Of a stretch of 64,000 nucleotides of DNA, positions 14,763-23,940 are shown one piece after another. The notes under the pieces are model-generated. The model was given only the letters and a program-made list of their open reading frames with translations, ran no database searches and had not been told where the DNA came from. The stretch spans positions 1 to 64,000 of IMG/VR virus record IMGVR_UViG_3300025585_000040. The stretch is one strand, 5' to 3'. Source of the stretch: a virus. A program made the position numbers and the translations under genes. Positions within the stretch are counted from its first letter, which is position 1. Every line of letters begins with the position of its first letter.

Positions 14763-15047
14763 GTGGAAGAACTCCTTAGACTTATACAGTCAGACCCAGA
14801 ACTCTGGGAAATTATTGAGCAATTAAAGCACCAGGACGAAAGCCCAGAAGACTTCATCCTCAGCGTAGCGCAAATGTTATCGGTTGAGTTCCAAGAGTTG
14901 CACCGTACGGATCTCAGCGATAAATTGGCCGCATTGTTCGGTGGTCTACCTCCTGCGGCATTTCAGATGGTTCCTCTGCTGTTGCACATTGCCCTCGATA
15001 TTTTCCTGCTGAAGGCAATTCCCAATCACGACGCGATTCGAGACTGA
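14763..15047 (+). CDS. Hypothetical helical protein (94 aa)
   Basis: GTG at 14763 is chosen because it begins 1 nt beyond the divergent minus-strand ATG; a TTG at 14739 is possible. The protein is helical (EELLRLIQSDPELWEIIEQL) with a hydrophobic C-terminal helix (FQMVPLLLHIALDIFLL) that could be a membrane anchor. No room for a promoter between the divergent starts, so its promoter lies inside the opposing gene. Confidence 0.55.
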   Translation: MEELLRLIQSDPELWEIIEQLKHQDESPEDFILSVAQMLSVEFQELHRTDLSDKLAALFGGLPPAAFQMVPLLLHIALDIFLLKAIPNHDAIRD

Positions 15048-15050
15048 GCC

Positions 15051-15284
15051 ATGCAGACAGGATACGTGATCTGCTCCCCAGATTTGGAGCATGTGTTGTG
15101 CCTGACGGAAGGCCGCGACGGTGTGCGGCTGGTCCCAGTTGAGACGACCAAGGAGCTGAACAAATCGATTTGCTTGTCGGACCTGACTGAGGCGAAAAAT
15201 ATTTACAAAAGGCTTCAGGATTCGGGGTTGATTAATAGCCTCGAGATCTGTAATGTGGCAAGGCTCTATAAAAAGTTCTACTGA
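15051..15284 (+). CDS. Hypothetical protein (77 aa)
   Basis: ATG at 15051, 3 nt after the previous stop and 9 nt before the polymerase gene, so probably in the polymerase transcript. Small alpha/beta protein (TGYVICSPDLEHVLCLTEGR...). Function unknown. Confidence 0.6.
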   Translation: MQTGYVICSPDLEHVLCLTEGRDGVRLVPVETTKELNKSICLSDLTEAKNIYKRLQDSGLINSLEICNVARLYKKFY

Positions 15285-15293
15285 TCCGATCTT

Positions 15294-17141
15294 ATGTTGA
15301 GTCTCATTTGCGACATTGAAACGAATGGGCTCCTCCACGAATTGGATCGGGTTCACTGCATAGTTCTGCGAGACGTAACTACTGGTGAGGTATGGAGCTG
15401 TGCTGACCAGCCAGGGTATGTACCACTAGGAGAAGCGCTCGAGCTGATCCGCCGTGCAGATCGGCTTGTCGGGCACAACCTGATAAATTTTGACCTCAGG
15501 GCGCTAAAGAAGGTTTATCCTAATCTCAACCTGAGACCCGACTGCGACATCGTAGACACACTCATCATGAGTCGTGTTCTGTGGCCAGAGTTAGATCCTG
15601 TTGACGAGCAAAAGTTCTCTCACATCGACAAGAAATACAGGGGGCGACACTCACTTGCTGCCTGGGGCGAGCGGTTGGGCGTAGCAAAGATCAAATTCCA
15701 AGAAAATCAGAAGAAAGATCCAGATGTCGACAATGTCTGGGATCATTGGAGCGCTGAGATGCAGGAATACTGCGTCGGCGACACACTGGTAACTCAAGAA
15801 CTCTATGCGTACCTTGTCACCCAAGAATTGGATCCCCGCTGCCATAAGTTGGAGCACGACTTTGCTAAAGTCATGGCACTCCAAGAGGAATTCGGTTTCC
15901 CATTTAATGAGAAAGCGGCCTTCGCATTGGTTAACACCCTTAAGGCTCGTAGGGGTGAGCTCGACGATCAGCTCCAGGAAATATTCCCACCTATTGTCGA
16001 AGAAAGAATCTCCGCTAAAACAGGACGCAAACTTAAAACTAAGGTCACTCCGTTTAACGCCGGTTCGCGTACGCAAATTGCCGATCGGTTACGAGAGCGT
16101 TATCCTGAAATTAAGTTCGAATACAGCGAAAAGGGGAATCCGAAAGTCGATGATGATGTTCTGGAGCTCCTTGGAGAGAAATATCCGGAAGCTAAAGTCC
16201 TCGCTGAATATCAACTACTGAATAAGCGTCTCGGCCAAATCGCTGACGGTAAGGAGGCTTGGCTGAAACACTGTCGGCGATATGGCGACGGCCGGATCCA
16301 CGGTGGCGTCAAGACGAATGCTTGTGTGAGCGGACGTTGTAGCCACGTTTCTCCAAACATGGCGCAAGTTCCGTCTGTCGGACACACCTACGGTGCTGAA
16401 TGTCGTGCGTTATTTACGGCACCAGAGGGTTGGATGTTGATCGGTACTGACGCGGCAGGTTTGGAGTTACGTGCGCTCGGAGCTTGGTTAGCGCATTTTG
16501 ATGGCGGAGAATATGCAAAACTTGTGAGTACAGACGGGTTCGATGTTCATACTTATAACGCCAAATTGTTTGGTATTTATGACGGCCAAGGTGAGATTCA
16601 GAAAGCAACTAGAGACCTGAGTAAGCGTCTAATTTACGCCCTGCTGTACGGGGCTGGGGCTAAAAAAGTAGGCAGCGTCGTCGATATAACGTTAAGTGAG
16701 CAACAGCAATATGAGGTAGGGAAAAAGACTATCGATACTTTCTACCGTAATCTACCAGCAATCAAGAAGTTGAAAGATAAAATTGATGAGCGAATTACGA
16801 CGCGTGGTTACCTCGTCGGGATCGACGGTAGGCATCTTCAAATCCGCTCCAGGCACTCAGCTTTGAATCAACTGCTTCAGTCGACTGGGGCTGTGGTAAT
16901 GAAGAAAGCTACCTGTATTTTACACGAAGATCTGGAAGCCGCTGGATTAAAGCACGGGAAAGATTACGGATTCTGTGCCAACATTCACGACGAATATCAG
17001 ATTGCTGTACTACCTAACTATGTAGAACAAGTGCAGGAAGTATCGATTAAAGCAATCGAGAAGTCGGGTGAGTTCTTTGGTTTACTGTGCCCGTTCACTG
17101 GGGAATCCAGGTCTGGATACAATTGGAAAGAAACTCATTGA
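15294..17141 (+). CDS. Family A DNA polymerase with 3'-5' exonuclease
   Basis: Replicative polymerase. Exonuclease motifs: Exo I DIETNGL (D7, E9), Exo II around NLINFDL, Exo III YCVGDTLVT. Polymerase motifs: A 'DAAGLELRALG' near residue 385, B 'RDLSKRLIYALLYGAG' near 440, C 'IHDEYQIAV' near 564. At 615 aa it is shorter than T7 gp5 (704 aa) and about the size of other phage PolA enzymes; no 5' nuclease domain. The primase-helicase, SSB and exonuclease of the same replication set lie within 14 kb downstream. Confidence 0.96.
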   Translation: MLSLICDIETNGLLHELDRVHCIVLRDVTTGEVWSCADQPGYVPLGEALELIRRADRLVGHNLINFDLRALKKVYPNLNLRPDCDIVDTLIMSRVLWPELDPVDEQKFSHIDKKYRGRHSLAAWGERLGVAKIKFQENQKKDPDVDNVWDHWSAEMQEYCVGDTLVTQELYAYLVTQELDPRCHKLEHDFAKVMALQEEFGFPFNEKAAFALVNTLKARRGELDDQLQEIFPPIVEERISAKTGRKLKTKVTPFNAGSRTQIADRLRERYPEIKFEYSEKGNPKVDDDVLELLGEKYPEAKVLAEYQLLNKRLGQIADGKEAWLKHCRRYGDGRIHGGVKTNACVSGRCSHVSPNMAQVPSVGHTYGAECRALFTAPEGWMLIGTDAAGLELRALGAWLAHFDGGEYAKLVSTDGFDVHTYNAKLFGIYDGQGEIQKATRDLSKRLIYALLYGAGAKKVGSVVDITLSEQQQYEVGKKTIDTFYRNLPAIKKLKDKIDERITTRGYLVGIDGRHLQIRSRHSALNQLLQSTGAVVMKKATCILHEDLEAAGLKHGKDYGFCANIHDEYQIAVLPNYVEQVQEVSIKAIEKSGEFFGLLCPFTGESRSGYNWKETH

Positions 17142-18452
17142 TTAACGACTAATCTCTTCAAAGTCCATTGAGGCGTGAATAGCCGCAGTATTTATATCCG
17201 CTGCGGCAGTCAGTGTCAACTCAAAGGGAGTGGAAGTAAAAGAATCTCTTTCTAATTGGAAAGAAAATAACGCTTCCTTTAGGATGTCGACAACCGCAGA
17301 ACCCTGGTTAGAGCCAAATGTAAAACCGCTGGCTAATGTCCTGCCTGTGCCAGTGGTAAAGCTGGTTCCGGTAATGTTGTACTCCACGGCAGAATCTGTC
17401 GCTGCACTAACCCATGTTCCACCTGTTGTGGTGCCGCTGGCAACTACACGCCAATTATATGTAGCATTGTTGGTCAGACCGAGGATGGATAAGGCAGTGA
17501 GGATAACGATGGCGTCTAAGCGATCCGGAGATGTTTTAAGTCGAACTGAAATAACTGGGTAATAAGTACCAGCAGTTGCCAGTGAGCTAGGCGTGAGAAT
17601 AGGAGTAGAAACAGCCCGCTGTGCACCGCGTAATTCATATCCACCCTCTGAAATCACAGTAGAGCACACCTGTTTTAATGTGCTGCTACTTGCAGTTACG
17701 CCTAAATTCTCGATCTCGTAACGTAATGGAAGAGACGCGGTCGTGATGTAAGTCGCTGTGATGAAATTAGCATGATTGAATGAATGGCAGTGAACGAATG
17801 TACCGTCAATTACAAAGCCAAGACGAACAGTACCAAGGCCCAACCATTCAACATCCATCCAAAAAATTTGAGCTTTCGTAATATCAAGTACAACTCCAGA
17901 AGGACCGGTTCCGTCTAGCTTGTCGACATTCCAATCTGCTTGTGCAACCCGCGTTTCTAATGGCGATCCACTAACTGAACTACGCTCTACTAAAGATAAT
18001 GTGCTTCCTGAGAGTTCAATGTACATCCCATTTGCAGCTCCAAAATAACCGACACGCTGCCGTAAATTTGTTTTGGCTGGATTTAGTACAAAAGTACTGA
18101 GAACAAGAAGACTCTTCCCTGGCTGATAAGAAAATACTTTTTTGGTTTCGCGGTAAACTTTAGATCCTGATGTAGTGTCAACAGTCAGATTCACAAGACC
18201 TTCATTAACACTAAATGTCGCCGCTCCTCCGCTGGCTGTACTTGTTGACCATAAACCATTATCTGCGTAGCGGTGACTCGAATCAAATAGCGTGAGCGGC
18301 TGAGCAACGCGCAAGCGACCGAATGCATCTCCAGATGTTGAGGCTTCCCCAGGTAGTTGAGGCGAAATAGCAACGTTCAGGACCCTGTCGTCAGGATTGA
18401 TAACCTGGACAACTTCGTAGCGGTTATGGTCCCGAGCGATGACTGTTGCCAT
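17142..18452 (-). CDS. Virion structural protein (436 aa)
   Basis: ATG at 18452. The N-terminal part has 'GDAFGRLRVAQPLTLFD' and 'YQPGKSLLVLSTFVLNP', a pattern I recognise in tail/baseplate-associated virion proteins of marine phages; the rest is beta-rich with a Thr/Gly-rich C-terminal third. It converges tail to tail with the polymerase gene (stops adjacent). It is a displaced late gene within the replication block. Confidence 0.75.
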   Translation of the reverse strand: MATVIARDHNRYEVVQVINPDDRVLNVAISPQLPGEASTSGDAFGRLRVAQPLTLFDSSHRYADNGLWSTSTASGGAATFSVNEGLVNLTVDTTSGSKVYRETKKVFSYQPGKSLLVLSTFVLNPAKTNLRQRVGYFGAANGMYIELSGSTLSLVERSSVSGSPLETRVAQADWNVDKLDGTGPSGVVLDITKAQIFWMDVEWLGLGTVRLGFVIDGTFVHCHSFNHANFITATYITTASLPLRYEIENLGVTASSSTLKQVCSTVISEGGYELRGAQRAVSTPILTPSSLATAGTYYPVISVRLKTSPDRLDAIVILTALSILGLTNNATYNWRVVASGTTTGGTWVSAATDSAVEYNITGTSFTTGTGRTLASGFTFGSNQGSAVVDILKEALFSFQLERDSFTSTPFELTLTAAADINTAAIHASMDFEEISR

Positions 18453-18454
18453 TG

Positions 18455-20020
18455 TTACCTATTGAAATAAGGAAGCCTGCCCCTCTGGAGCTGACCAAAG
18501 AAGTATTGTAACTCGTTTCCAGCCTTTCTAGTCCTGTTAGCCCAAGCACTTCTTGCTTGCTGTGCAGCAGATTGTGCCTGAGTGATAATATTACCCTCTC
18601 CGGCTACAGATCCTCTTGGAACAATTACCGGTTTATTGTTCTTGTAAGCAATTCCCTTGTTCGTGTATCTTCCCTGAGGATCAAGAACGGTATTGCTCCT
18701 TGTGTCAACGAATTGACCCTCCGGTCCGAGTCGTTCAATTGCTGCCGTAGGTCTGCCTCCCAGACTTTCAGAACTGATTGGATCAGTTAAAGCACTTACC
18801 AAAGATTCTTGAGGAGAAGCACCTAGAGCGTAGTTAATTCCTGCATCAAGTAAAAATGCTTTGGTTGCAGGCTTGGCAGAAGAAAGGGCAACTTGTGGCA
18901 CGGCACGCGCAGCTCTCACAGGAGCTCCGAGAGACCCGCGACCTTCGAGTATGTTCCGACCAATTAAATAATTACGCGTACCAACAGCCTTTTGGAATGG
19001 TGTGAAATCAGGAGCAGGACCAGTTCCAAGCGCACTTGGCTTAGATGCGTCGAAGTTATCTAAGAACTCTGTATATGGCTGGATAGGTAATAGACGTTCG
19101 CTGCCTCTGGTAAACATTTGTACGTTACCAGACGAACCCCCATATGGACCTTTAATCTCCACTTCTGTCATGGGGCCAGCTAACCCCGCCTTTTCATATA
19201 AATTTGCCCTCCAGTATTCATCACCACCTGGGCGCAACGTTCTGGAGGATTCACGTACTGGCGTTAGTTGAGAGACAGAACCAAAAGGTTTTTCAGCTTG
19301 TAAGATTTGTTCTTTAAAAGTATCAAGAGTTGATTGTTTGAGATTTTGTGGTAACTCAAATCCACGATCTCTCCAATAAGATGGCGTTGCCATCTCACCA
19401 CTCGGTCTAATTATTGCTGAGGGCCTTTTGCTCAGTCTGTCAATTTCCTCTTGAGATGATGCTCTTAAGGGTCCTGACTCCGCTAAAGGTGTACCTGCGT
19501 CCTCTGCTTGGTAAGCAGCTCGACTATTCTCATAGTTTCGTGGATCTTGAAATATTTCCTCGATATCACGCTTATTCACATCGCTAACATTTGGTGCAGT
19601 TTCAAACCCGTAGTCCACAGTTGTTCCTGTGGGTACGCGAAAATCTTTCAAAAAACGCTGAGCTGCACTAGTAGGAGTTCCACCACCAGGGAAAGGTAGT
19701 GACTCAAATTTCATTTGCCAAGGGTTTTTTGTCGTCGGATCAACTGCTCCGGGTATATCTATAATGCTTTCTTTACCACCGGAAAGGCCAAATAAGCTAT
19801 CAGATTCCTGGATCTCCCGCCTTACATTAGGACGCCCGCCAAATAATCGCTGCGCATCAAATGTTTGATTAACAATATTGTCTTTGTCGATTCCTTTGCG
19901 ACCGATAATATTACCTTCGCCATAGAAATCAAGGATTTCCTGATCGGTGGTTGTATTACGAAGGTAATTGGTAAAGAAATCGTCTATCTTGCCACGAATT
20001 CCTTTGGTATCTTCAGGCAC
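18455..20020 (-). CDS. Hypothetical virion-associated protein (521 aa)
   Basis: GTG at 20020. Long hydrophilic protein rich in Gly, Pro, Arg and Ser with few predicted domains; the C-terminal 100 residues are Ala/Gln-rich and helical. It ends 3 nt before the structural gene at 18452, so both are one late transcript. Length and composition suggest a virion or internal protein; no family recognised. Confidence 0.6.
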   Translation of the reverse strand: MPEDTKGIRGKIDDFFTNYLRNTTTDQEILDFYGEGNIIGRKGIDKDNIVNQTFDAQRLFGGRPNVRREIQESDSLFGLSGGKESIIDIPGAVDPTTKNPWQMKFESLPFPGGGTPTSAAQRFLKDFRVPTGTTVDYGFETAPNVSDVNKRDIEEIFQDPRNYENSRAAYQAEDAGTPLAESGPLRASSQEEIDRLSKRPSAIIRPSGEMATPSYWRDRGFELPQNLKQSTLDTFKEQILQAEKPFGSVSQLTPVRESSRTLRPGGDEYWRANLYEKAGLAGPMTEVEIKGPYGGSSGNVQMFTRGSERLLPIQPYTEFLDNFDASKPSALGTGPAPDFTPFQKAVGTRNYLIGRNILEGRGSLGAPVRAARAVPQVALSSAKPATKAFLLDAGINYALGASPQESLVSALTDPISSESLGGRPTAAIERLGPEGQFVDTRSNTVLDPQGRYTNKGIAYKNNKPVIVPRGSVAGEGNIITQAQSAAQQARSAWANRTRKAGNELQYFFGQLQRGRLPYFNR

Positions 20021-20094
20021 AGTTTGGCTTAATAGTCTCTTCTACTTGCCATTCTACATAAACCTAGTACACTGTACATGCTTCCGCTACTCCC

Positions 20095-20265
20095 ATGGAA
20101 CACCAACGGTTCTACGACATCAAGAAGTCGCTCGAGGACATGTCGATGGATGAGCTCGAGCAGATGAGTAAAGATCTTAACAAATTGGTACATGTGCTCG
20201 TCTCGCGCCAGATTGCGGTAGAAGACACAATCCTGGAGCGCCTGGAGGGTGTGTTCGCTCAGTGA
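20095..20265 (+). CDS. Hypothetical helical protein (56 aa)
   Basis: ATG at 20095, TGA at 20263-20265 overlapping the GTG of the next gene. Fully helical and charged (KKSLEDMSMDELEQMSKDL...). The stop/start overlap (GTGA) indicates coupling with the dCMP deaminase. No family recognised. Confidence 0.55.
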   Translation: MEHQRFYDIKKSLEDMSMDELEQMSKDLNKLVHVLVSRQIAVEDTILERLEGVFAQ

Positions 20266-20714
20266 CAAATGATGAACGAAAGTGGCACTACCGCTTCCTT
20301 CGATTAGCAAGTGAGATCGCGGAATTCAGTAAGGATCCATCAACCAAAGTAGGCTGCATCCTTGTCCGTGATCGCCGCATCATCAGCACTGGCTACAACG
20401 GTTTCCCTAGAGGGATCAGTGACTCCTTCGACCGGTTGCTGGACCGAGACAAGAAGTACGAAATGACCGTCCACGCTGAGATCAACGCAGTCACAACCGC
20501 TGCTCTCCATGGGGTCAGTACGGAGGGGTCGACAGCTTATGTCACCTTTCAACCATGTAGCCGCTGCGCTGCAGTACTGATCAACGCTGGCATCCGAGAG
20601 GTCTATGTAACAGCTGATACCTTGATTCCGGATCGGTGGTTGGACAACATGATCCTTGCCGCTAACCTCTTGAAGGAGGCTGGCATCCTCCTCACAACAC
20701 TAGACCCGTCTTGA
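20262..20714 (+). CDS. dCMP deaminase
   Basis: Zinc enzyme converting dCMP to dUMP, feeding ThyX. Motifs are complete: HAE at residues about 71-73 and PCSRC at about 97-101, which bind zinc and activate water; length 150 aa is normal. GTG at 20262 overlaps the preceding stop. Followed 4 nt later by the SSB gene. Confidence 0.93.
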   Translation: MTNDERKWHYRFLRLASEIAEFSKDPSTKVGCILVRDRRIISTGYNGFPRGISDSFDRLLDRDKKYEMTVHAEINAVTTAALHGVSTEGSTAYVTFQPCSRCAAVLINAGIREVYVTADTLIPDRWLDNMILAANLLKEAGILLTTLDPS

Positions 20715-20718
20715 ACCC

Positions 20719-21435
20719 ATGAATTTGATCGTTGCCTCCGCCAACTACGTCGGTGAAACCTTTACCGATAGCGGCCTCCGCTTCATGGAATTGACGATTG
20801 CTGCGAGCGGAAAAAACAACGCCCCGGTTCCCCTATTCCTTGTCCCGAACAAGGCTGCAGGAGACTCCTTTGATGCGTTCGCTCCAGGTTGTCAGCTCCT
20901 GGTGAGCGGTCGGCTGTACCCAAATCGTAACGACTACAAGATGTATGTCGTACCGACACAGCCGCTGCAGGTGGTCTCGAAGGACCTGAGCATGAATCAG
21001 GTAAACCTTGCAGGCGGTGTCGGTTTCATCCAGGAGAAGAAGCTGGAAGATCTCTTCGGTTTCAGCCTGATGTGCAAAGCTCCCAGCCAGCAGCTGCTCG
21101 GTCACACCTGGCAAGATTCGATGGGATTCCGGATCGAAAGCTGGGGCGATGACGCCAAGCGTCTCGAGGCTCTGCTGTATGTAGGCCGGCAGATGGCGTT
21201 GACTGGTTCGCTCCGTTACAACACCTGGACTGCTAAGGATGGTGGTCAACGTGGCACCTACCAAGTGCGGGTACGGGCGTCACAATACTCCGTGTTTGGT
21301 AAAAACCAAGCCCGTGGTGAGGAGCAGACCACTGAGGTAGCCGCTGTGAAAGCAGCAGCGCCCGCACCGAAACTCCCACTCCAACAGGGTGCTGGAACAC
21401 CAGCAAGTGTTGAGATGGACGAGATTCCCTTTTGA
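20719..21435 (+). CDS. Single-stranded DNA-binding protein (238 aa)
   Basis: ATG at 20719. An N-terminal OB-fold-like domain (ANYVGETF...RFMELTIAAS...LLVSGRLY), a second similar segment (residues about 110-190, MALTGSLRYNTWTAKDG) and a linker ending in the acidic tip EMDEIPF, the hallmark of bacterial and phage SSB tails that recruit partners. A terminator follows. Two OB-like units make it longer than E. coli SSB (178 aa). Confidence 0.82.
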   Translation: MNLIVASANYVGETFTDSGLRFMELTIAASGKNNAPVPLFLVPNKAAGDSFDAFAPGCQLLVSGRLYPNRNDYKMYVVPTQPLQVVSKDLSMNQVNLAGGVGFIQEKKLEDLFGFSLMCKAPSQQLLGHTWQDSMGFRIESWGDDAKRLEALLYVGRQMALTGSLRYNTWTAKDGGQRGTYQVRVRASQYSVFGKNQARGEEQTTEVAAVKAAAPAPKLPLQQGAGTPASVEMDEIPF

Positions 21436-21453
21436 TTCATAAGTAAATTTAAT

Positions 21454-21495
21454 CCCCGGCCTCTTCCCGTTTTTCGGGGAGGGGCTATCGTTTTA
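21454..21495 (+). terminator. Intrinsic terminator after SSB
   Basis: GC-rich stem (GCCTCTTCCCG against CGGGGAGGGGC) with a TTTTT loop, then TATCGTTTT. It separates the deaminase/SSB unit from the next gene. Confidence 0.6.
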
Positions 21496-21535
21496 GATGC
21501 ACCCACAAAGTGCGAGAACCCCTGCAACGACTGAA

Positions 21536-22459
21536 ATGTCTGTTTTAGACCGGTACCTGAACACAGAAAAATACCAAGGTGAAATGCGGGAGCTGGTGAA
21601 TGCCCAGATCCTGAACGACAAATCCCAGTGTGGCCTCTTCCTGAAGGACACCGCCCTGGCTCGCATCGGCTGGTCCGGTGACGTGAAGGACTTCCCCAAG
21701 GCGGAAGAGTATGTCCACACCTACAACAACGGTGACAAGAACGAGGGCATCTTCTTTAAGACCCCTCGCATGGTGATCCTCCACTGCGGTTTCCGCAAGG
21801 ATGTGACCTTCATCGAGAACTCCGAGAAGGGCGGCATCGACGGTATCTATCCCCGCGACAGCTACCTCTACGACGATTGGGAGGAGCAGAACCCTGGCAA
21901 GCCCTCCCCCTTCAAGCGCCGTCGCCTGGTGCTGATGTTCCTGGTGAACGCTGATGGTTTGGCCGTTCACAAGAAGCCGCTGATCCTCTCGATCCACGGG
22001 GGTGCCTCGAACCTGTTCTGCGACGCCTACGCCACGTTCATCGAACAGCTTGAGTCTGCCTTCGCCGACCGCATGGGCCTAAAGTCCGCTGCTGGTTTCG
22101 ACCCCAAGCAGGCGGCTGCTGCGATCTTCACCCCGACCTTCGGCGCCCAACTCTATGGCGGCGACAAGGCTAAGAGCTGGATCGCTTACCCCGAGAAGTG
22201 GCTCGTCCCTACGGCGGAAACCGTGGAAGACTTCTTCCCCAAGGAGTCTGATGACATCGACTTCATCGAAACCGTGTGGGAGACGTGCCCGCCCACCGTT
22301 TACGCTGCCAACTTCTTCAAGCAGTGTGAGAAGGAGATCGGCTACCACGCGATCAAGCCTGGTCTTGACTTCACCCTGCCTCCCGTGGATGGCGGTCGTG
22401 GAACCAAAGCTCTGTTCGGAGTTCGTGACGAAGAGACCGGGGAAGTTGTCCTCTCTTGA
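21536..22459 (+). CDS. Conserved phage protein, possibly DNA-binding (307 aa)
   Basis: ATG at 21536 (MSVLDRYLN...) chosen; ATG 21497 would add 13 residues. Soluble alpha/beta protein with Trp/Phe-rich strands (GLFLKDTALARIGWSGD, RMVILHCGF). Codon choice is richer in C/G-ending codons than neighbours, suggesting high expression. I recall similar proteins next to SSB genes in cyanobacterial phages and plasmids (a DUF5895-like style), but I cannot confirm the family. Terminator directly downstream. Confidence 0.6.
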   Translation: MSVLDRYLNTEKYQGEMRELVNAQILNDKSQCGLFLKDTALARIGWSGDVKDFPKAEEYVHTYNNGDKNEGIFFKTPRMVILHCGFRKDVTFIENSEKGGIDGIYPRDSYLYDDWEEQNPGKPSPFKRRRLVLMFLVNADGLAVHKKPLILSIHGGASNLFCDAYATFIEQLESAFADRMGLKSAAGFDPKQAAAAIFTPTFGAQLYGGDKAKSWIAYPEKWLVPTAETVEDFFPKESDDIDFIETVWETCPPTVYAANFFKQCEKEIGYHAIKPGLDFTLPPVDGGRGTKALFGVRDEETGEVVLS

Positions 22460-22485
22460 CCTAGTCGCTAGCCTGTAACTGGTGC

Positions 22486-22516
22486 AGGAGCCGCTCCTTC
22501 GGGGGCGGTTTTTTAT
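22486..22516. terminator. Terminator between convergent genes
   Basis: Stem CCGCTCC/GGGGGCGG with a TTCG loop followed by TTTTTT. It ends the plus-strand gene at 22459 and overlaps the stop of the minus-strand gene at 22513. Confidence 0.78.
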
Positions 22517-22758
22517 TCGCTGCGGATTGTGCGAGTGCCGCCCATCTCCAGGTCAGCCAACCGACGTACCAAACCACGGATGACAGCCTGTCGTCCGACA
22601 GCAAGCTGAAGCAGCTTCTTGGCTCCTTCGCGGAGGTGATCGGGGTCGGTCGCCTTATCTAATTCGTTGCTCAATCTTGCGATCTGGAATTCGTCCTCCA
22701 TCGACAAGGAAAAATCATCCGGATCAAACTGAAATTCTATGAGCTCAAAGCTGGACAT
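22513..22758 (-). CDS. Conserved cyanophage protein (81 aa)
   Basis: ATG at 22758; a GTG two codons earlier is possible. 'FDPDDFSLSMEDEFQIARLSNELDKA...' then a helix-rich C-terminus: I recognise this pattern from small cyanophage proteins present in many genomes, role unknown. It is divergent from the small basic gene at 22895. Confidence 0.65.
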   Translation of the reverse strand: MSSFELIEFQFDPDDFSLSMEDEFQIARLSNELDKATDPDHLREGAKKLLQLAVGRQAVIRGLVRRLADLEMGGTRTIRSE

Positions 22759-22842
22759 AGCCACCGAGCATAATGTTTAGTCTAACTAGATACAATTCTT
22801 AGTGTGTAATAGAGACTACAAAGAGAAAGTTAAGATTAAGGC

Positions 22843-22870
22843 TTGCACAGCTGGAAAAATACGGTAGCCT
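22843..22870 (+). promoter_or_regulatory. Probable promoter for the small basic gene
   Basis: TTGCAC (22843-22848), 16-nt spacer, TAGCCT (22865-22870), placed 25 nt before ATG 22895 in a divergent gap. Moderate match to sigma70 consensus. Confidence 0.4.
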
Positions 22871-22894
22871 GTCAAGGCCAACCACTTCACCACT

Positions 22895-23035
22895 ATGGCT
22901 ACCAAGAGGTCCTTGACTGGTCAACTGCACCGCGAGCCAGTCAAGAAGCGCACGTCCATCGGGCACGGGATGCGTAAGCGCGGCTCATTTAAAAAGCGTG
23001 GCGAAAAACGTTACGCGGCCCAAGGTAAAGGCTAA
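22895..23035 (+). CDS. Small basic 'LTGQLHREPVKKR' protein (46 aa)
   Basis: ATG at 22895 after the leader TTCACCACT. Very basic (about a third Lys/Arg) with 'RSLTGQLHREPVKKRTSIG' and a 'KRYAAQGKG' end. I recall near-identical short proteins in many marine phages; function unknown, perhaps RNA- or DNA-binding. Its stop overlaps the end of the convergent HNH gene by 4 nt. Confidence 0.78.
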   Translation: MATKRSLTGQLHREPVKKRTSIGHGMRKRGSFKKRGEKRYAAQGKG

Positions 23036-23529
23036 CAAGTTTCCCCGAAAAATCTAATTTCGGCTTCCTTCCTCACCTTGGCAGCTTCTTCAACTGTAGA
23101 AAAGCTGCCAAGGTGCACTGCCTTCTGATTTACTTTTATCTGTGCATAATAAACATTATCGCGTTTATTGTAGCTAACGCCGCGCACGCCAGTTTTATTA
23201 TGTTTGAATAATCCAGTATTTATAGCATTGAGTGAATGAGGTACTAAGCGTAAATTTTGAATCCGGTTATCAAGCGGATCTCTATTGATATGGTCTACAA
23301 CCCTGTCTCCTGGGTCTTCTCCGTAATGAAGAGCATATACGATTCTCTGTACCGTATAATACTGTCCATCTATGGCTACAAACCAATACTTGCCTTTAGT
23401 GCCAGCAGGTAAGCCCGCTTTTAGGCGACCTCTAGTTACTAGATTCCTAAGACCACTGGGGGAGGTTTCATCAATTTCGAAAACTTGACGCAGCCTGTCT
23501 ATTGAAGGAAGGGGCTTGAATGTGGCCAT
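23032..23529 (-). CDS. HNH homing endonuclease with AP2 domain (165 aa)
   Basis: Start at ATG 23529 (MATFKPLPS...); the extension to 23601 is Cys/Phe-rich and unlikely. HNH core 'VVDHINRDPLDNRIQNLRLV' at about residues 79-98, then an AP2 DNA-binding domain (GVRGVSYNKRDNVYYAQIKV and LGSFSTVEEAAKV). This is the standard layout of free-standing phage homing nucleases. It sits between cyanophage genes as a likely mobile insert. Confidence 0.88.
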   Translation of the reverse strand: MATFKPLPSIDRLRQVFEIDETSPSGLRNLVTRGRLKAGLPAGTKGKYWFVAIDGQYYTVQRIVYALHYGEDPGDRVVDHINRDPLDNRIQNLRLVPHSLNAINTGLFKHNKTGVRGVSYNKRDNVYYAQIKVNQKAVHLGSFSTVEEAAKVRKEAEIRFFGETC

Positions 23530-23644
23530 ATACTTGTGTAGAGTTTTTTCTCGAAAACAAAAGACGATTCCGCAAAAATTATAGGCCAAGGGGCCGGCCA
23601 AGGTAAGTAAGCCGTACCTAGAAGTAGGGTTTCTTAGGTTCTGA

Positions 23645-23691
23645 CTCGTGTTTCAGCTCTGCCACAATAAATGCAGTTGCTGAAACACGAG
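23645..23691. repeat. 12-bp perfect inverted repeat
   Basis: CTCGTGTTTCAG (23645-23656) and CTGAAACACGAG (23680-23691) with a 23-nt loop that itself contains TGC/GCA. It precedes the gene at 23740 by about 50 nt. Could be an operator or a transcript-ending/processing stem; there is no T-tract. Confidence 0.6.
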
Positions 23692-23739
23692 CAAATGTAC
23701 GTTATTGCCCCTACACTACGGAAACCCAAACAAACCGAA

Positions 23740-23940
23740 ATGGCTCTCTCCACTCAGGTAAAAGAAGCGACCGAAAAGGCAGCTGCAGCATTGCGTGAAG
23801 CACTGGCATTTGCTGCACGCACTGAACATCCCGTTACGATCTCGACTCTCACTGATATCTTGGTGCGGCTCGAATCAATGGAGACGATCGAGGAACTGAT
23901 GGAAAAGTTTGGGAAGCAGGAAATCCCCAAATCCATCTGA
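23740..23940 (+). CDS. Hypothetical helical protein (66 aa)
   Basis: ATG at 23740 chosen over 23671, which lies in the inverted repeat. Ala-rich helical protein (STQVKEATEKAAAALREALA, VRLESMETIEELMEKFG). I recall similar short proteins in cyanophages; role unknown. Confidence 0.62.
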   Translation: MALSTQVKEATEKAAAALREALAFAARTEHPVTISTLTDILVRLESMETIEELMEKFGKQEIPKSI

